A stretch of DNA of 64,000 nucleotides from Kappaphycus alvarezii (Eukaryota; Rhodophyta; Florideophyceae; Gigartinales; Solieriaceae): positions 62,001-126,000 of the forward strand of contig NADL03000027.1 in the NCBI GenBank assembly GCA_002205965.3, written 5' to 3'. The notes under the pieces were generated by a model. It was not told the DNA's origin. It saw only the letters and a program-made list of their open reading frames with translations, and made no database searches. The translations under genes were made by a program, and so were the position numbers. Shown here one piece after another: positions 12,720 through 24,079 of this stretch (within the stretch, counting starts at the first letter, position 1; each line of letters begins with the position of its first letter).

Positions 12720-13284
12720 GACCCATTCGAACACTGGAAAACAAGCGATCAGGCGCCAAGTCACGATCGAAGATTCAGAGAACAGCAGTGAACCCCCGCC
12801 TCGGGAAGAACATCCTCGCAATCGTAACTACAACGGCCATGATGACTCAAGGAAGGCAAATTATGTCCAGCAAATGTTTAAGGACTTAAAAATCTGTGGA
12901 GGTTTAACCCGGGATATAGCTGAGACCCTCAAGCTGTATGGAATTTGTTTTCGCCATTACCACCTTTCACAAAACCAGAAAGCGGACTGCCTCGTTCACA
13001 TTCTGGATGTTACCTCTTGCAAGTTCTACTTCTAAAACTGCCGCGAGGATATGAAGTACGCTGATATCGTGAAAGTTATGGCAAGTGAGTAAATTTCAGA
13101 TTCTAGGCAGCTGGAAGTCAAAGGGACTTTGGAAAATCTAAGAATGAGATCCTTTATGCAAGAGAGAAACATATCTGATGTATCGAAAGGTATAGCTAAA
13201 ATGGTGGCTCAAATTAACGAGCTTGTACTGCATTGCCCGCCAGACATCCGCACCGACGCCCATGAGATCGTGAGAGGGTTTTGA
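12720..13284 (+). pseudogene. Ty1/copia gag remnant
   Basis: A single plus frame starting around 12720-12805 reads through DSRKANYVQQMFKDLKICGG, GICFRHYHLSQNQKADCLVH and NCREDMKYADIVKVMASE to NELVLHCPPDIRTDAHEIV. It is broken only by two TAA codons in frame (after FYF and after MASE) before a TGA at 13282. The spacing and the capsid-like helical character fit a copia Gag. It sits upstream of protease and integrase pieces on the same strand. The zinc knuckle expected downstream is not clear, apart from an NECHKCGAPN string at about 14125-14150 that may be its remains. Confidence 0.5.
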
Positions 13285-14699
13285 CCGCACGAATGTAACC
13301 GACGTTGAACTGTTGGTTGATGCTCCCGGTAAACAGGCCGAAGCATCAGACCAGGGTTTATATAGAAAAAATATTCAACACCAGCAGCGATAAATTTTAA
13401 GCAAACGGTACCGAATTCAAAGTTATTCTAGAAAAAGAGATCTAGAGTTATCAAAATACAAGATTATGAAGGCCCATGTAGCAGCTATCAGTGATACTGA
13501 CATCACTAAACATCATGGAAAAGTTCCAATGGTCCAATTGCATGGGGGCATAAAGTAGTTGCTGATTGGTGGGGTCCGAAATGTTTCGAGAACCACGCGA
13601 GAGAGCCACGATGTCTCCATGTAATTGGCTTGGCACAAAATGGTATGATCTTGTGTTTTACACTGGTGCATGGGTACAGTGCAAAAGTTGAACTCGTGCC
13701 TGCTGACAGTGTGAATCCTTGGTAAGGGTTACTACAGGGATACTGTTAGGGTATTTGAGGTAATTCATGGGCATAATCGTTACAGATAGACTATCTAAGG
13801 TAAGCAGTCACTGAATTTCAAAAATTGGTCGCGTATCCATATTTTAAACATCGTTTCGCAAGGATACTCATTTAATAGGTTCGTGAAGACCCTTCACGAA
13901 TCGATCCAAAAACCTCGGAAAATCCGCCTACTTACCAGTCTGACAACAGGTTCACATGGAATTTATGCAAATTGAAGGGAGTTATGAGACCTTGACCAAC
14001 ATGAACCGCTGTGGCCACAATCCTAGAAGCATCACGAGTCCGAGTAAGAATCATGGACCGCAGAAGGGAAATAGAAACCTTGGACAAAACGGCTCCTTTG
14101 AAGGTTTCCGTCGACGTAATGAATGCCACAAATGTGGTGCTCCGAACTGAAAACAGATTCATCGATGAGCTCCTGGATTGTAGAAGCGCATACTCGCTGT
14201 AGGATCAAGAATGGAGAATTTAAGACCCGTATCATTGCAGAATTAATCAAAGGGGAGTAATTCTCATCTCAAAATCTCAACGAAAAGGTCGACAGCGATA
14301 CTGAATCTCCATATAAAAACTAGAAAATCGCTGAATTTGATTCTCTCTTCGCTAACCCTACTCGGCTTTCAAGCACCTGATGTAAAGGATACGGAAAATG
14401 CACGATCTGGACCGCCGAAAATGACATTTTATTTAGTCATATTACTTCCGCGATGGGGATTATAATCAGGCGCCCTCGGATTCTCGTCTGGGCGAAAGAA
14501 TTCACAAGTAAGTTTTTGTAACCTAAAAAGTGATAATAGATTCCGAGTGTGAAATCTTCATGGTGAACATACATTTTACAAAGGTGGAAAAAGAATCCTC
14601 TAAACATATACCAATGGGTTTCCTATGAGATATTGGGGCAAATAAATTTGTGGCCAGTCGCAAAGAAATAAATCGCATGCAGGACTCTCTTTCATGTTA

Positions 14700-14864
14700 G
14701 TGAAGAAGTTCATCCTATCCGTTAACAGATTAAGGATCTCCGATGCATCCTATCCTTGCCTTGGTCAGGTCTCAGTCCCACCCGACATGCCTACCGAAAT
14801 ACCCACTATTTCTGTCAATTTCGACATCGTGAACACAGACTTACCCGCGCTACTTGGAATGTAA
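14700..14864 (+). pseudogene. Copia-type aspartic protease remnant
   Basis: A plus frame ending in TAA at 14862 reads KKFILSVNRLRIS and then PTISVNFDIVNTDLPALLG. The last part matches the second half of retroviral-type proteases, where the hydrophobic D-x-LPxLLG strand follows a beta sheet. The catalytic DTG/DSG should lie upstream (about 14.3-14.6 kb); I could not find an intact one, as that part is broken by stops. Position between gag and integrase supports the call. Confidence 0.4.
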
Positions 14865-15109
14865 ATCTTGGAAAAGGAGTCGACCACCCTTTTAATGTCT
14901 CAAACAGACAGATAAAACGATTTGTACACGCAACTTCGAACAGAGGAGTGGTCTAAATCGATTATTGGTACTTAAAAATGTTCAGATCTCAGAGTAATCA
15001 CCTCTATGCGCCTGTGCGAGCCTCCTCAGATATACATCTTACGAGGCGCACTTTCGAAGTTACACCGTAACTTTTCCCAGCCATCTGTCATGGAGCTGTT
15101 CAACATGAT

Positions 15110-16070
15110 CAAACTCTCGCGCCCGGGGACGCCACGTCAGAAATGATGAAGATCCTCAAGGACATTTCGCGGAAGTGAGATTCGTTCGAAAGGAACCAAA
15201 CGCGCCTACTCGGTTTACAGTAACTCTAGGAAGCAAAAATATTTGCTTCGACGAGCGAAAAACTTCTAAACATCATGTAAATCGAAGGGGGCCCTGTCCT
15301 ATACATCGTCAATGAAGGTACTTAATTCAGCGCGGCACGATTCCTTGAAGGAGTTTCAACGATGATGTATGGAAAGAAATAATTCATTCATAGGCTTCAA
15401 TACACACTGGGCTCTCTAACCGTACCTTAATTGATCAAGAGTCACAGCTTGGCGTTAAATTTATCCACCGCGCCTTTCTGTCTGATATAAAGGTCGGGAA
15501 AACTGGTCTTGAATCACACTCGAGTTTGGGACTATGTGAGCGATATCATGAGCCCTTTGGACGCGCTAATCTAAAAATAATTATAATTCAATCCAACTTA
15601 GACAGGGATCTTGCATTAGCCTGCTCTGTGAAGGCATGAACGATACCATAGGCCCAGAAGGACCTGTCCATCCAGCACTCACATTTGGAGAGTTACGTCA
15701 GCTTTCTGTACTACCCAAACCTCGCACATCCCGTCCTACATTGTTTGTCTGCGGTAAAATAGCCGAAACTGCAAGTCAGGAGACACAAGTCCAAGTGCCA
15801 AAACTGAAACTACAACGTTCTTTAAAACATGTAGTCCCAGCATCAACCGATCGCACCCATCAGTCCGGGAATCAAGTTCTTGTCTGGAATGAGAAATTAT
15901 TCAGTGGCAGAATGGAACAATGGAAGGGACCTTTTCAAGTGTCTACCATTGACCTAGACAGAAAGTTGGTTTATGTACGAAACTGCGATAATGGACCACC
16001 AAAACCATTCAATATCACTCAAGCCAGCTCTACCTTACTCCTGAAACCCTCTACTCCAGGTTTCTTGTAG
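15110..16070 (+). pseudogene. Copia integrase remnant (core and C-terminal domain)
   Basis: Pieces in shifting frames follow the copia order: APGDATSEMMKILKDI (pre-integrase zinc region), a degenerate catalytic core with RFLEGVSTMM, a second region near LIDQESQLGVKFI that fits the middle Asp, and SLGLCERYHEP, which carries the Glu. The last 435 bases (15636-16070) are one open frame of 144 codons, starting MNDTIGPEGP and continuing with LKHVVPASTDRTHQSG, NQVLVWNEK and WKGPFQVSTID. This is the C-terminal domain with its beta-barrel. RT follows on the same strand. Confidence 0.6.
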
Positions 16071-16171
16071 ATCTTGGAGAAGCCAACGCCCAATTTAAGT
16101 CACCTCCAGATGGCTTAATATTGACAACAGAGGTATTGGACGAAAGTTAAGATCGAACCAAAACTTCAGAA

Positions 16172-16895
16172 ATGGACAATGCAAAGAAGCAAGAAAGGAG
16201 AGCCCTACTGAAACGTGTAGCATTCAAAGTGATTCTTAATATAAATGTCAATAAAGTCATCTTTAGACGGGAAAAAAAACTCAAGGCGCGTTATGTTATT
16301 GGAGGATGCCGTGATAAGATGAAAAAAATCCTGGTACACATATCCTCTACCTTGCAGCCGCAATCTGTAAGACTGCTCTTACTGTTAGCAGCAATGTTCG
16401 GATTCGATTTATGGACACCAGATATAATCCAAGCTTTTCTTCAATCACCAGAACCGCTCGAAAGGGATATATACATTACAAAGGATGCCGTGATAAGATG
16501 AAAAACATCCTGGTACACATATCCTCTGCCTTGCAGCCGCAATCTGTAAGACTGCTCTTACTGTTAGCAGCAATGTTCGGATTCGAATTATGGACACCAG
16601 ATATAACCCAAGCTTTTCTTCAATCACCAGAACCGCTCGCAAGGGATATATACATTACAAAACCACTACTCGAATCCGAACTCGAACTGGATCAGTGTCT
16701 CAAGTGCTTCGACCTCTCTACGGCCTATACAATGCAGGAGAATTTTTGCACAAGACGCTGGGTAAACATCATCGCAAGGAAATGAAGATTGCACCATTTC
16801 GCATGGACCCTATGCTCCACTTCTTACTTAATAAAGGGGCGCTGAAGTGCCTGAACTGTAGTTACGTAAATGCCTCCTCCATTGTGGAGACATAG
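16172..16895 (+). pseudogene. Copia reverse transcriptase remnant with internal duplication
   Basis: The plus frame from 16172 reads KARYVIGGCRDK, VHISSTLQPQSVRLLLLLAA, FGFDLWTPDIIQAFLQSPE and RDIYITK. These are RT fingers and palm motifs in the copia order, with the D-x2-QAFLQ aspartate present. The block from GGCRDK to YITK is then repeated almost exactly. After the second copy the frame continues with VLRPLYGLYNAGEFLHKTLG and HRKEMKIAPFRMDPMLHFLL, the thumb-side palm. Because the duplicated unit is 179 bases, not a multiple of three, it shifts the frame. No intact YVDD follows; SYVNASS at the expected place is a likely decayed version. Confidence 0.7.
16304..16661 (+). repeat. 179-bp tandem duplication inside copia RT
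   Basis: Copy 1 is 16304-16482 and copy 2 is 16483-16661, directly adjacent. I count about five substitutions between them (roughly 97% identity). Each copy begins at GGATGCCGTGATAAGATG and ends at ATACATTACAAA. Confidence 0.9.
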
Positions 16896-17165
16896 ACTTC
16901 AAAAAGCTCTCAAAGCTTACCAAAAACATATTTAGAATGAAAGAAGAGTCTTCCTTACCGTCTGAATTCACTGGCTTCGTACTCGACGAGAACGACGTAA
17001 ACTTCTATATCAACCAAGTTCCATATTTTGCGGAAACTCGAGTGCTTACCCAAGGAAGCAACATTCAAGAACTTTAGATCGATGCACATGAAATTGACAT
17101 GGCTGGCAAAATTAAGAACCGACCTCCTCTTCTAAATAGCGCAACTGGCGCAGATTACGGAGAAT

Positions 17166-17793
17166 ATGTTGGAGCAAGATCGTCGTAAAATAGTGAGAAG
17201 GATAAAAGAGGCGATAAAATACGCAATTGATAATCGATTTCCTAAAAGTTCCGAAACCAGGACTGCAAAATATACGAATTGCCGGTTTTTCATATTCTTC
17301 CTTCGAAACAACCAGTATCTCTCCTCGCAACCCGGACAAGTCATATTAATCTCCAATGCAGACGACAAAGTAGCCTCAATATCGTTTAAATACTATAAGT
17401 CTCGACAGGTTACGCTTTTTGCGATGTCTAGAGAGGTTATTGCCCTTAGCGACATGTTCGATATATCTATTGCGGTATCGGGGAAATTGAAAGTGATTCT
17501 CAAAAATCCCTTACCTGTGCAACTGTTCACAGATAGCAAAAGTCTGTTCGACTTGATATCCAAGGGCTCAAAGACTTCTGAGAAGCGCACAATGCTCGAT
17601 ATTCCTGCTGCCCGAGAAGCCTCGAGAAGCCTTATGCGAGAGAGTAATTTCTGACATCTGCTTTGTTAGAAGTGCAACTAATGTCGCTGATGGACCTGTA
17701 AATTCCATGAGCCAAGCACTTCTTCGAAAGATCATCACGATGGGCCACCTCAAAATCCAACCGGACCAATATATTAGATCGCAGGAAGTAACT
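17166..17793 (+). pseudogene. Copia RNase H remnant
   Basis: The frame 17166-17654 carries SSQPGQVILISNADDKVAS (first RNase H strand with Asp), YKSRQVTLFAMSREVIALSD (the conserved SR...S.EVIALSD helix with Glu) and LPVQLFTDSKSLFDLISKGS (the TDSK aspartate). After a frameshift near 17652 the end reads SDICFVRSATNVADG, SMSQALLRKI and ends in TGA about 17793, the copia ADGLTK-like terminus with LT changed to PV. It closes the pol of the 12.7-17.8 kb copia. Its TDSK...FDxI text closely resembles the RNase H at 38.9-39.2 kb (minus), so the two elements are related. Confidence 0.65.
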
Positions 17794-19486
17794 TGAGGAC
17801 GCTTTATTGAATGATGAGTTCTATACTTCGGCACGCAAAACTTCTCAGAGCAAGGACCGCACAAAACCTCAAGAGATGGGGCATAAGATCATCTGCAAAC
17901 GGTTCTTCTGAATCAAAGATAAATTTGCGATCAAATTTGATTATAACGCAGTGGTCTACGCGAGACCCGCGCTCGCTCACTCAGCGAACAATCCAAATTT
18001 TGCTGGGGAACATCGAGATTAAACTGAAGGATCCATCATACCGTAAATCCCAAAGAACAGAGTGAGATCTAGGCTTATTGAAGAATATCCGCATGCCCAA
18101 CTTGAGCACCATGTGGCTAGCCTGCTTGAGATTGTATGAATTTACCGTACACGCTCTCAACTTCTGCGAGACCGACATCGCTTCATCTTCACCAAGCATC
18201 TCAAACATTCCATTGATTAAAGACGCGGGAACACAATCCAGCTCTTCCCTGGAGATAAACAGTCCGATCGCACAAGGGATCGTTATTCGAGTAATTGGCG
18301 GCCAATATCCAGAGCCCCTGTGCAACCAGTCACCACAGCTATTCCAGGGTAGTTAAGGCAGAATCACTTAACCTCGGTTAACATACAGGCACCTCTGTCG
18401 ATCCCATCAAATCTTCGGGACTTTGAACCCACGTTACAATAGTCTGTAATGCCTCTAACGCGCTCCTTGTTATGATGACCGTGCGGAACTCGAGAACCTT
18501 TCTTGCATGGCTGGGCATTGTTATGGACGATTCCACAACCCGGTAATATACAGAGATATCGTTGCAGTTCCACGAGCTCATGTACCAGCAACCTGCGACG
18601 AAGCTAAAGTCCCGCACTTCAAAGCCGTCGCTAAAAATCATGTCTTCAATCACCCAATCGTCTGTAGCGTCCCTTACTGTATCCTCACCCTCATCAGCAT
18701 CCTTACCTTCATCCGCATCCTCACCCTTATCCCTGTCACTCTACCCCCTGTTCTGAGCCATAACCAAAACGGTCTCCCTCACTCATCTTGATCTGTTACA
18801 CGCTCCTATCTCCCATCGCTTCGACCCTCTCTCCACTCTTCTCATTGCTGCTGCTTTTCCCATCCTGTTCATCGCTTCTTCTTTACCTTCTCTGCTCACT
18901 TTTTCTGCTTTCTAGATCACTGCCAAACACCTGGTTCTCGATGTCCAGCAACACTGATGTTGTTTTCGAGTGCCCCGCTTTCTCTTGCCAAGCCGCCCCT
19001 TTAGTTTCCCTCGAAGCATGTAAGCAGGTGTAGGCATATACTGTATAGATGGCCGCCAGCCGCTATTTTTTTGCAGTCGAGATCAGAATGATTGGGGGGG
19101 TCCAAGTTGGTCGCTTTTTGCTGCCTCCTTTGGGATATTGGCACTCCGCTGAGATTTTTTACGTTGTGGATTATTAATTTAATCTGTCACTTGCGTAAAC
19201 CATAACTGTTGTTATGTCATTCTTTTTTTCTGTATCGTTTGATTTTTGCGTCAGTCCTTATGGCATTTTGATTTTTCATTAATTTACTTCCTGTTATTTT
19301 GCTTGGAATCTCGAACTCTAGACCTCACTTCCCCTCCTAATTTCTACTGTACCAACTGTGCTTTAATTGGTTCAGCGCAACAAAGCGCACGTGCTCTTTT
19401 ATTTGCGTGAAAATTACAATATACTTTGAACGCAATTATGAGCACGACGTCTGACAACAGAAGGAGAGTGTCGAATTGCAGTACAG
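17794..19486. other. Copia 3' region without gene
   Basis: This stretch lies between the copia RNase H end and the right LTR-like segment. It holds opposed short frames (17811-18656) without motifs and a C/T-rich simple run at 18660-18950 built from CATCC/CTCA-type repeats. Confidence 0.35.
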
Positions 19487-19570
19487 TATTGTCACGCGCA
19501 CTTTAATAGAGACTACAGTGCCTTGTCGTGCTTTATATATATCGATCAGCGCTCGCGTCCACGATTTCAC
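19487..19570 (+). repeat. LTR-like segment, right copy, with TATA stretch
   Basis: This is the direct-repeat partner of 11542-11625, with the same run of landmarks including the TATATATAT stretch followed by CGATCAGCGCTCGCG. It lies about 1.7 kb past the RNase H end of the 12.7-17.8 kb copia. The spacing between copies is 7945 bases. Confidence 0.5.
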
Positions 19571-22205
19571 TCGATTTACTGTATGAAAAACTTCTGTGAT
19601 TAATTCAAACTTTAATTTCAGCCTAGTTGATGGCAATACCTTCCTAAGCTGTCTTCTCCCACTGCTTCAGTGCAACTAGAGAGTCTACCGGAACCGCAGT
19701 GCTCCTCATAAGAAGCCTTACAATTAAAACTATAATCACACCCAAACCCTCTTAGATAGCACTGTTACTTCTTACTCGACGCAAGCGCCTTTTATCTGAC
19801 ACTCAGACAGTAAATATGGACAGAAAGTCCCTACAGGGACGTACAGCCGCGAAAACAGTGACAGACAGCCAGGAAAACAGTGAAAGACAGCCACTCAGAA
19901 ACAACAGAACGTTTACTCGTGTACCTCTGTAGATTGACCTGGTACTACTATTGGCTCCGCGGTCCGCCTTTAAGTAGACCACTAGTCCATATTCGAGTGC
20001 AAATTCTGTACACCCACCCTATCAGGGGACCTTAAACATAAAACATGTACAATTTGGATGACGCGCCTTTTCTCTCTTCATTTGGCACCCATCACATTTC
20101 CCGACTAATCCTGACTACGTGTAACAGCTTTCTCCAACAATTATTGCGCCAGTACAGTGCCTGCCGCCACCTCATCAACTTCCTCCACTTGAAAACCCCC
20201 AGATTGTTCACCCATCTCACATTCCTACCCCGCTCGGTGCCCCCTCATACAACTGGTCCGGAGAGTTGAAAGCGAGTATCAACTTCTTTCCCAGGAAATA
20301 ATTCCTCTGGAAAATTTTTTGACTACGGGTACTAATTTAGGGACTAATGAGGATGAATGAAAGCAAAAATTTGCGCGAATGATGAAGAGAGCATCATCAG
20401 TGCGGTTTTTCTCTTGTGAAAAACTCCTCTACTGGTTTAAATCAATTCTACTGGCTTTTGTAAGCCTAGTACATTATACATAATTCTTACCCCTCGAAAA
20501 ACCCAAAAATTCAGTCGAGCGGGATGCTCGGGAGGAGTTGAGAATCCTCGAAGGCAGTCCCACAGCTTTAGTGTGCCAGAATCATCTACTACGACTGCAT
20601 CCGTACCTGTCACTGAATGCAAGACGATTTTGACCAATGGAATAACAAAGAAGCTCCCCTTCATTTACTCTCGTAAATATTTTGTGTGTCCGAGGGGAAT
20701 TGAGAACGCGTAACAGGTCTTCCATCCGTAGGCTTTGTAAATATTTTGCAGTGGAGCTCTGCAGTTGTGCAACCGAATCTGACGATACCGTGTTCAGTGC
20801 GGCTTCATGCCTCATCATGAGAACTTTTTTCGCTAAAATTACTTCACCATGCTGCGGTGCTTGGTAGACGGAACTTTCTCTTCATTGTGGGAAAGGGGAG
20901 AAAGTTGGGGAGATTCTTTAAGCCATTATTCTAGAGTTCTCAAGCTCTTTGATTGCGTCCTGCATTTATGCAATTTCCGCCATCAGGAACATTTGTTTGT
21001 TATGGGTAGGAGATAAATGTAAGAAGATATCGGAGGAGCACGACTCTCAATTGACTCAGACCCATGCAGCTGACCTTCACTCTTTCTGTTCCTTTTATAA
21101 TTTGAGCAAAGCGTACAAAGCTCTATGCAGGACAGGGACCTCTACCCCCAACTCGTATGATTCGGCCGACATACTTGGTACATTAGAATCATCTTAAAGG
21201 TGGAGTACACGAGTTTAGCAGGCCACTCAAGATTTTTTGTTTCACAAACGTATCTGAGAAACCAATTGTAAGTGTAGTTGGGAGGCTACTATGCGCGCAA
21301 ATAAGCAATGCGGCAGTAGTACGCCGGCTCTCTGCCGCAAAAGCCAAAGGCTATCTACCAGACAATGATTTCTGTGCAAATGGAAAGCCAACTGGTTACA
21401 ACTTTCTCCACCATCAGGTTGGAAGGTGTTGAACGTTTGCCGGCTTTGCTAGGAACCTGGCCAGAGAGTACACCGAATCATTGAAGAATCCGAACAGGGG
21501 CGATAATTCAGTCAATGATATTCCCACAGCATTTACGCCTCTCTATACAAAAGATGCTACTACAAAGTATAACACAGAAGCGCACGCTGAGAGAAGGCTT
21601 TGGAATCCTTCAGCGCATAAGAAAGTCAAGTGGAAGGCAGCCTATTGCGCATTACGTTCATACAATTTAACCTTAAAGTACAAAGGTTAGGTACTGAAGA
21701 AGAAGGGAGGTACGCAGCAGAAACAGTGGTGCAGATTGTGTCGGCAGGCCATATGTGCGAAGTGTTGGTCAACATGGCACACGAGTGAGATTATCTCAAG
21801 AGCCATGATTCTAGCAGAGGAGATAGAGTCGTTGTAGTAGTGTACTGTACTGTACCTTGTTGAACTGTTGCGAGCCCCACACTCATCCGGCCGATCCGGA
21901 TTCCTAGCCGCGCTCCAGAAAAATGTCAACATTTGCCAGCCGGCAAGGCCCCGGCTGCCCTCGCCCCTTCATCGCCGGCGCGCGCCTTACAGCTTTGGCG
22001 AAAAAAAACCTGACGCCAAGGCCAATCGCTGTCGGTGAGACGCTACGCAGATTGACTGGTAGCTGCCTTATGACAAGGGCCTCCGCGAAAGCCGCCGCAT
22101 ATCTCCAACCGCTGCAAGTCGGCATCGCCACCAGCTCCGGCGCCGATACCGTCTTGCACAGCGCCCGACGGACTGGCACCACTTTGGCCGTAGCCCGAAT
22201 ATGCC
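19571..22205. other. No recognisable gene
   Basis: Short frames at 20045-20269, 20949-21197 and 21481-21690 (plus) have protein-like composition but no motif I can place. Composition turns GC-rich at about 21.9 kb, where the non-LTR remnant begins. Confidence 0.35.
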
Positions 22206-22920
22206 ATGCTGACGGTAGATTTAAAGAATGCGTTCAATCTGTGCAGTCGACCAGCCTTCCTGGGAGCAGTCAAAGACCTATTCCCCGAATTGTTCTCATG
22301 GGTCGCATCCTGCTATGCGCATGACCCTGCACTCTTATGGTTCGGTGGCCAGATCATCCGAAGCAAACAAGGCACGCAGCAAGGCGACAATCTTGGTGGA
22401 CTCTAGTTCGGCCTGGGGCTATACCCCGTGATCCTTAAAATCCAACAACTTTTGCGATCAGGGACGACGAGGAACAGCAAGTCGGCGATCTGTTGTTTCA
22501 ACTCTGGTACCACGACAATGGGTACATCATCGCACGACACGACCAACTCCGCAGAGCTTTGGGTATCCTCTCGTCGTCGGACGCAGTAAGCAGGGGGCTG
22601 CATCTGGCCATGCCGAAATGCCGGATTTGGTGGCCTACTCCACCCCAAGAGTCAGTACAAAGCTTGTCCCACCAGAAATCACCCAAGAGTACTGCGAAGG
22701 CACATCCGTTCTGAATGCTCCAGTTGGCTGCAAAGACTATACCCAAAAGTACTTCACAGCTCACTTCGAGTCTTTGAAGCCGTTCCTCGACACCATCATC
22801 GACCTCGAGGACACGCAGATCTCTTTCCAGCTTTGCGTAACTGTTTCGGCGTTTGCAAGATCGTCTACCTGTTACGCGTGGTGCCACCGTCATGCACGGC
22901 TGAGGGGCTGCGAAATTTGA
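22206..22920 (+). pseudogene. Non-LTR retrotransposon reverse transcriptase remnant
   Basis: The first frame reads VDLKNAFNLCSRPAFLGAV, ELFSWVASCYAH and KQGTQQGDNLGG. These are RT motif A with its aspartate (VDLKNAFN) and motif B (QQGDxLGxL), in the form seen in non-LTR elements. A stop replaces the next residue. In another frame, 22493 on, LWYHDNGYIIARHDQLRRA is motif C. The usual YxDD has become YHDN, so the second catalytic aspartate is lost. KCRIWWPTPP and a region like the RT thumb follow. The DNA is clearly more GC-rich than its neighbours. Stops and frameshifts show an inactive copy. Confidence 0.7.
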
Positions 22921-23052
22921 TGAGATGATGGAGAGCTGCGTGCGAACTAGCAGGGGGAGTACTCGACTCCGACATATTTCGAGAACTGCGCTCCCGTCAA
23001 GCTGACGACGGAAAAACCATCGCTAGGGTAGGATTCACATCCGCAAAGTCCA

Positions 23053-23770
23053 TTGCAGCCGCTGCCTTCCTCCTCCAGCTCGGCGTCAAAAGTTGTGCGC
23101 AGCCCTTCTGCCCCCTTCCATCAGAGATCTTGCAACATAACAAGACACCTTGGACGCCCACCGAGCTTGGTCCTTTTCATGCACGCAATCCAGGATTCTC
23201 CCGTTCAGTGCTTTCTGCTCCAGCAAAACCCCATCGCAGAAGGCCTTGACGGACGCAATCCACGAAAGAGTACATGCAGAGCTACCCCTCGGCGACAGCA
23301 GGAGGCAGGCTTTTTGGGGCTCTATGGCTCTCCCCTGTGCGAAAGCATGGGTATACTGTGCCGCATCTTCGGGACTTCAGAAAAATATTGAACCAAGAGA
23401 ATTCTCGTTGTGGCTCCAGTATTATTGCCAAGTCCCACTTTTCACTCCGGAGACAGCATGCCCAAAGAGGAACTGCCCCGAAATGCTCGACTGTTTCGGC
23501 GACCACCTCCATTGCTTGCGGGAAGTGAAAGGACGAGGCGCCACGACCGTCAGGTCAGTCTACTGGCTAGTGATCTGACAAAGGCTCGACACCCAGTCGT
23601 GGAACCACGAGAAGGCCTCCACCGCACCAGACCCGACATGAGCGCGATGGGGCATACCGGCGGCACGGACTTCTTCTACATCACCTTCGTGAACCCCTTG
23701 GCACCCTCCCGTAGGAGAGTTCGCAACTTCAACCCGCTGACCTCAATGCTGGGAAAAACGCGAAAGTGAG
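23053..23770 (+). pseudogene. Non-LTR retrotransposon C-terminal zinc domain (copy 1)
   Basis: Continuing from the RT, the frame 23150-23578 reads HAELPLGDSRRQAFWGSMAL, WLQYYCQVPLF and CPKRNCPEMLDCFGDHLHCL. The last string is a C-x4-C...GDH...C zinc-binding motif that follows RT in this family. It is followed in other frames by ARHPVVEPREGLHRT and a poorly kept end near 23770. It belongs to the same element as the RT at 22.2-22.9 kb; a second copy of the same domain follows at 24.1 kb. Confidence 0.6.
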
Positions 23771-24079
23771 GAGATTCGAGTCATTCATCGCGAATTCTGC
23801 CAGAGGTAGACTTATTCCTGTCCCCGTCTCTACTCTCGGAGGCTGGCACCCACATATCTACGCGCTACTAAGCGACGTCGCACGGAATGTGGCGGTGAGG
23901 ACAATGGAGACGCACGGAAAGGTTAAAGAAGTCCTCACTCAGAGGCACGCCGCAGCAGCATCAATGTCCTATGCAGCCTGCATTAATGGCCGGACTCCGG
24001 CCCGTCTTCTAGGGTGACGCGGCGACGCTGCTAAGCCCGAATTCGGTAAGCTTGCCCAACTCACCTTAATCCCTAATGT

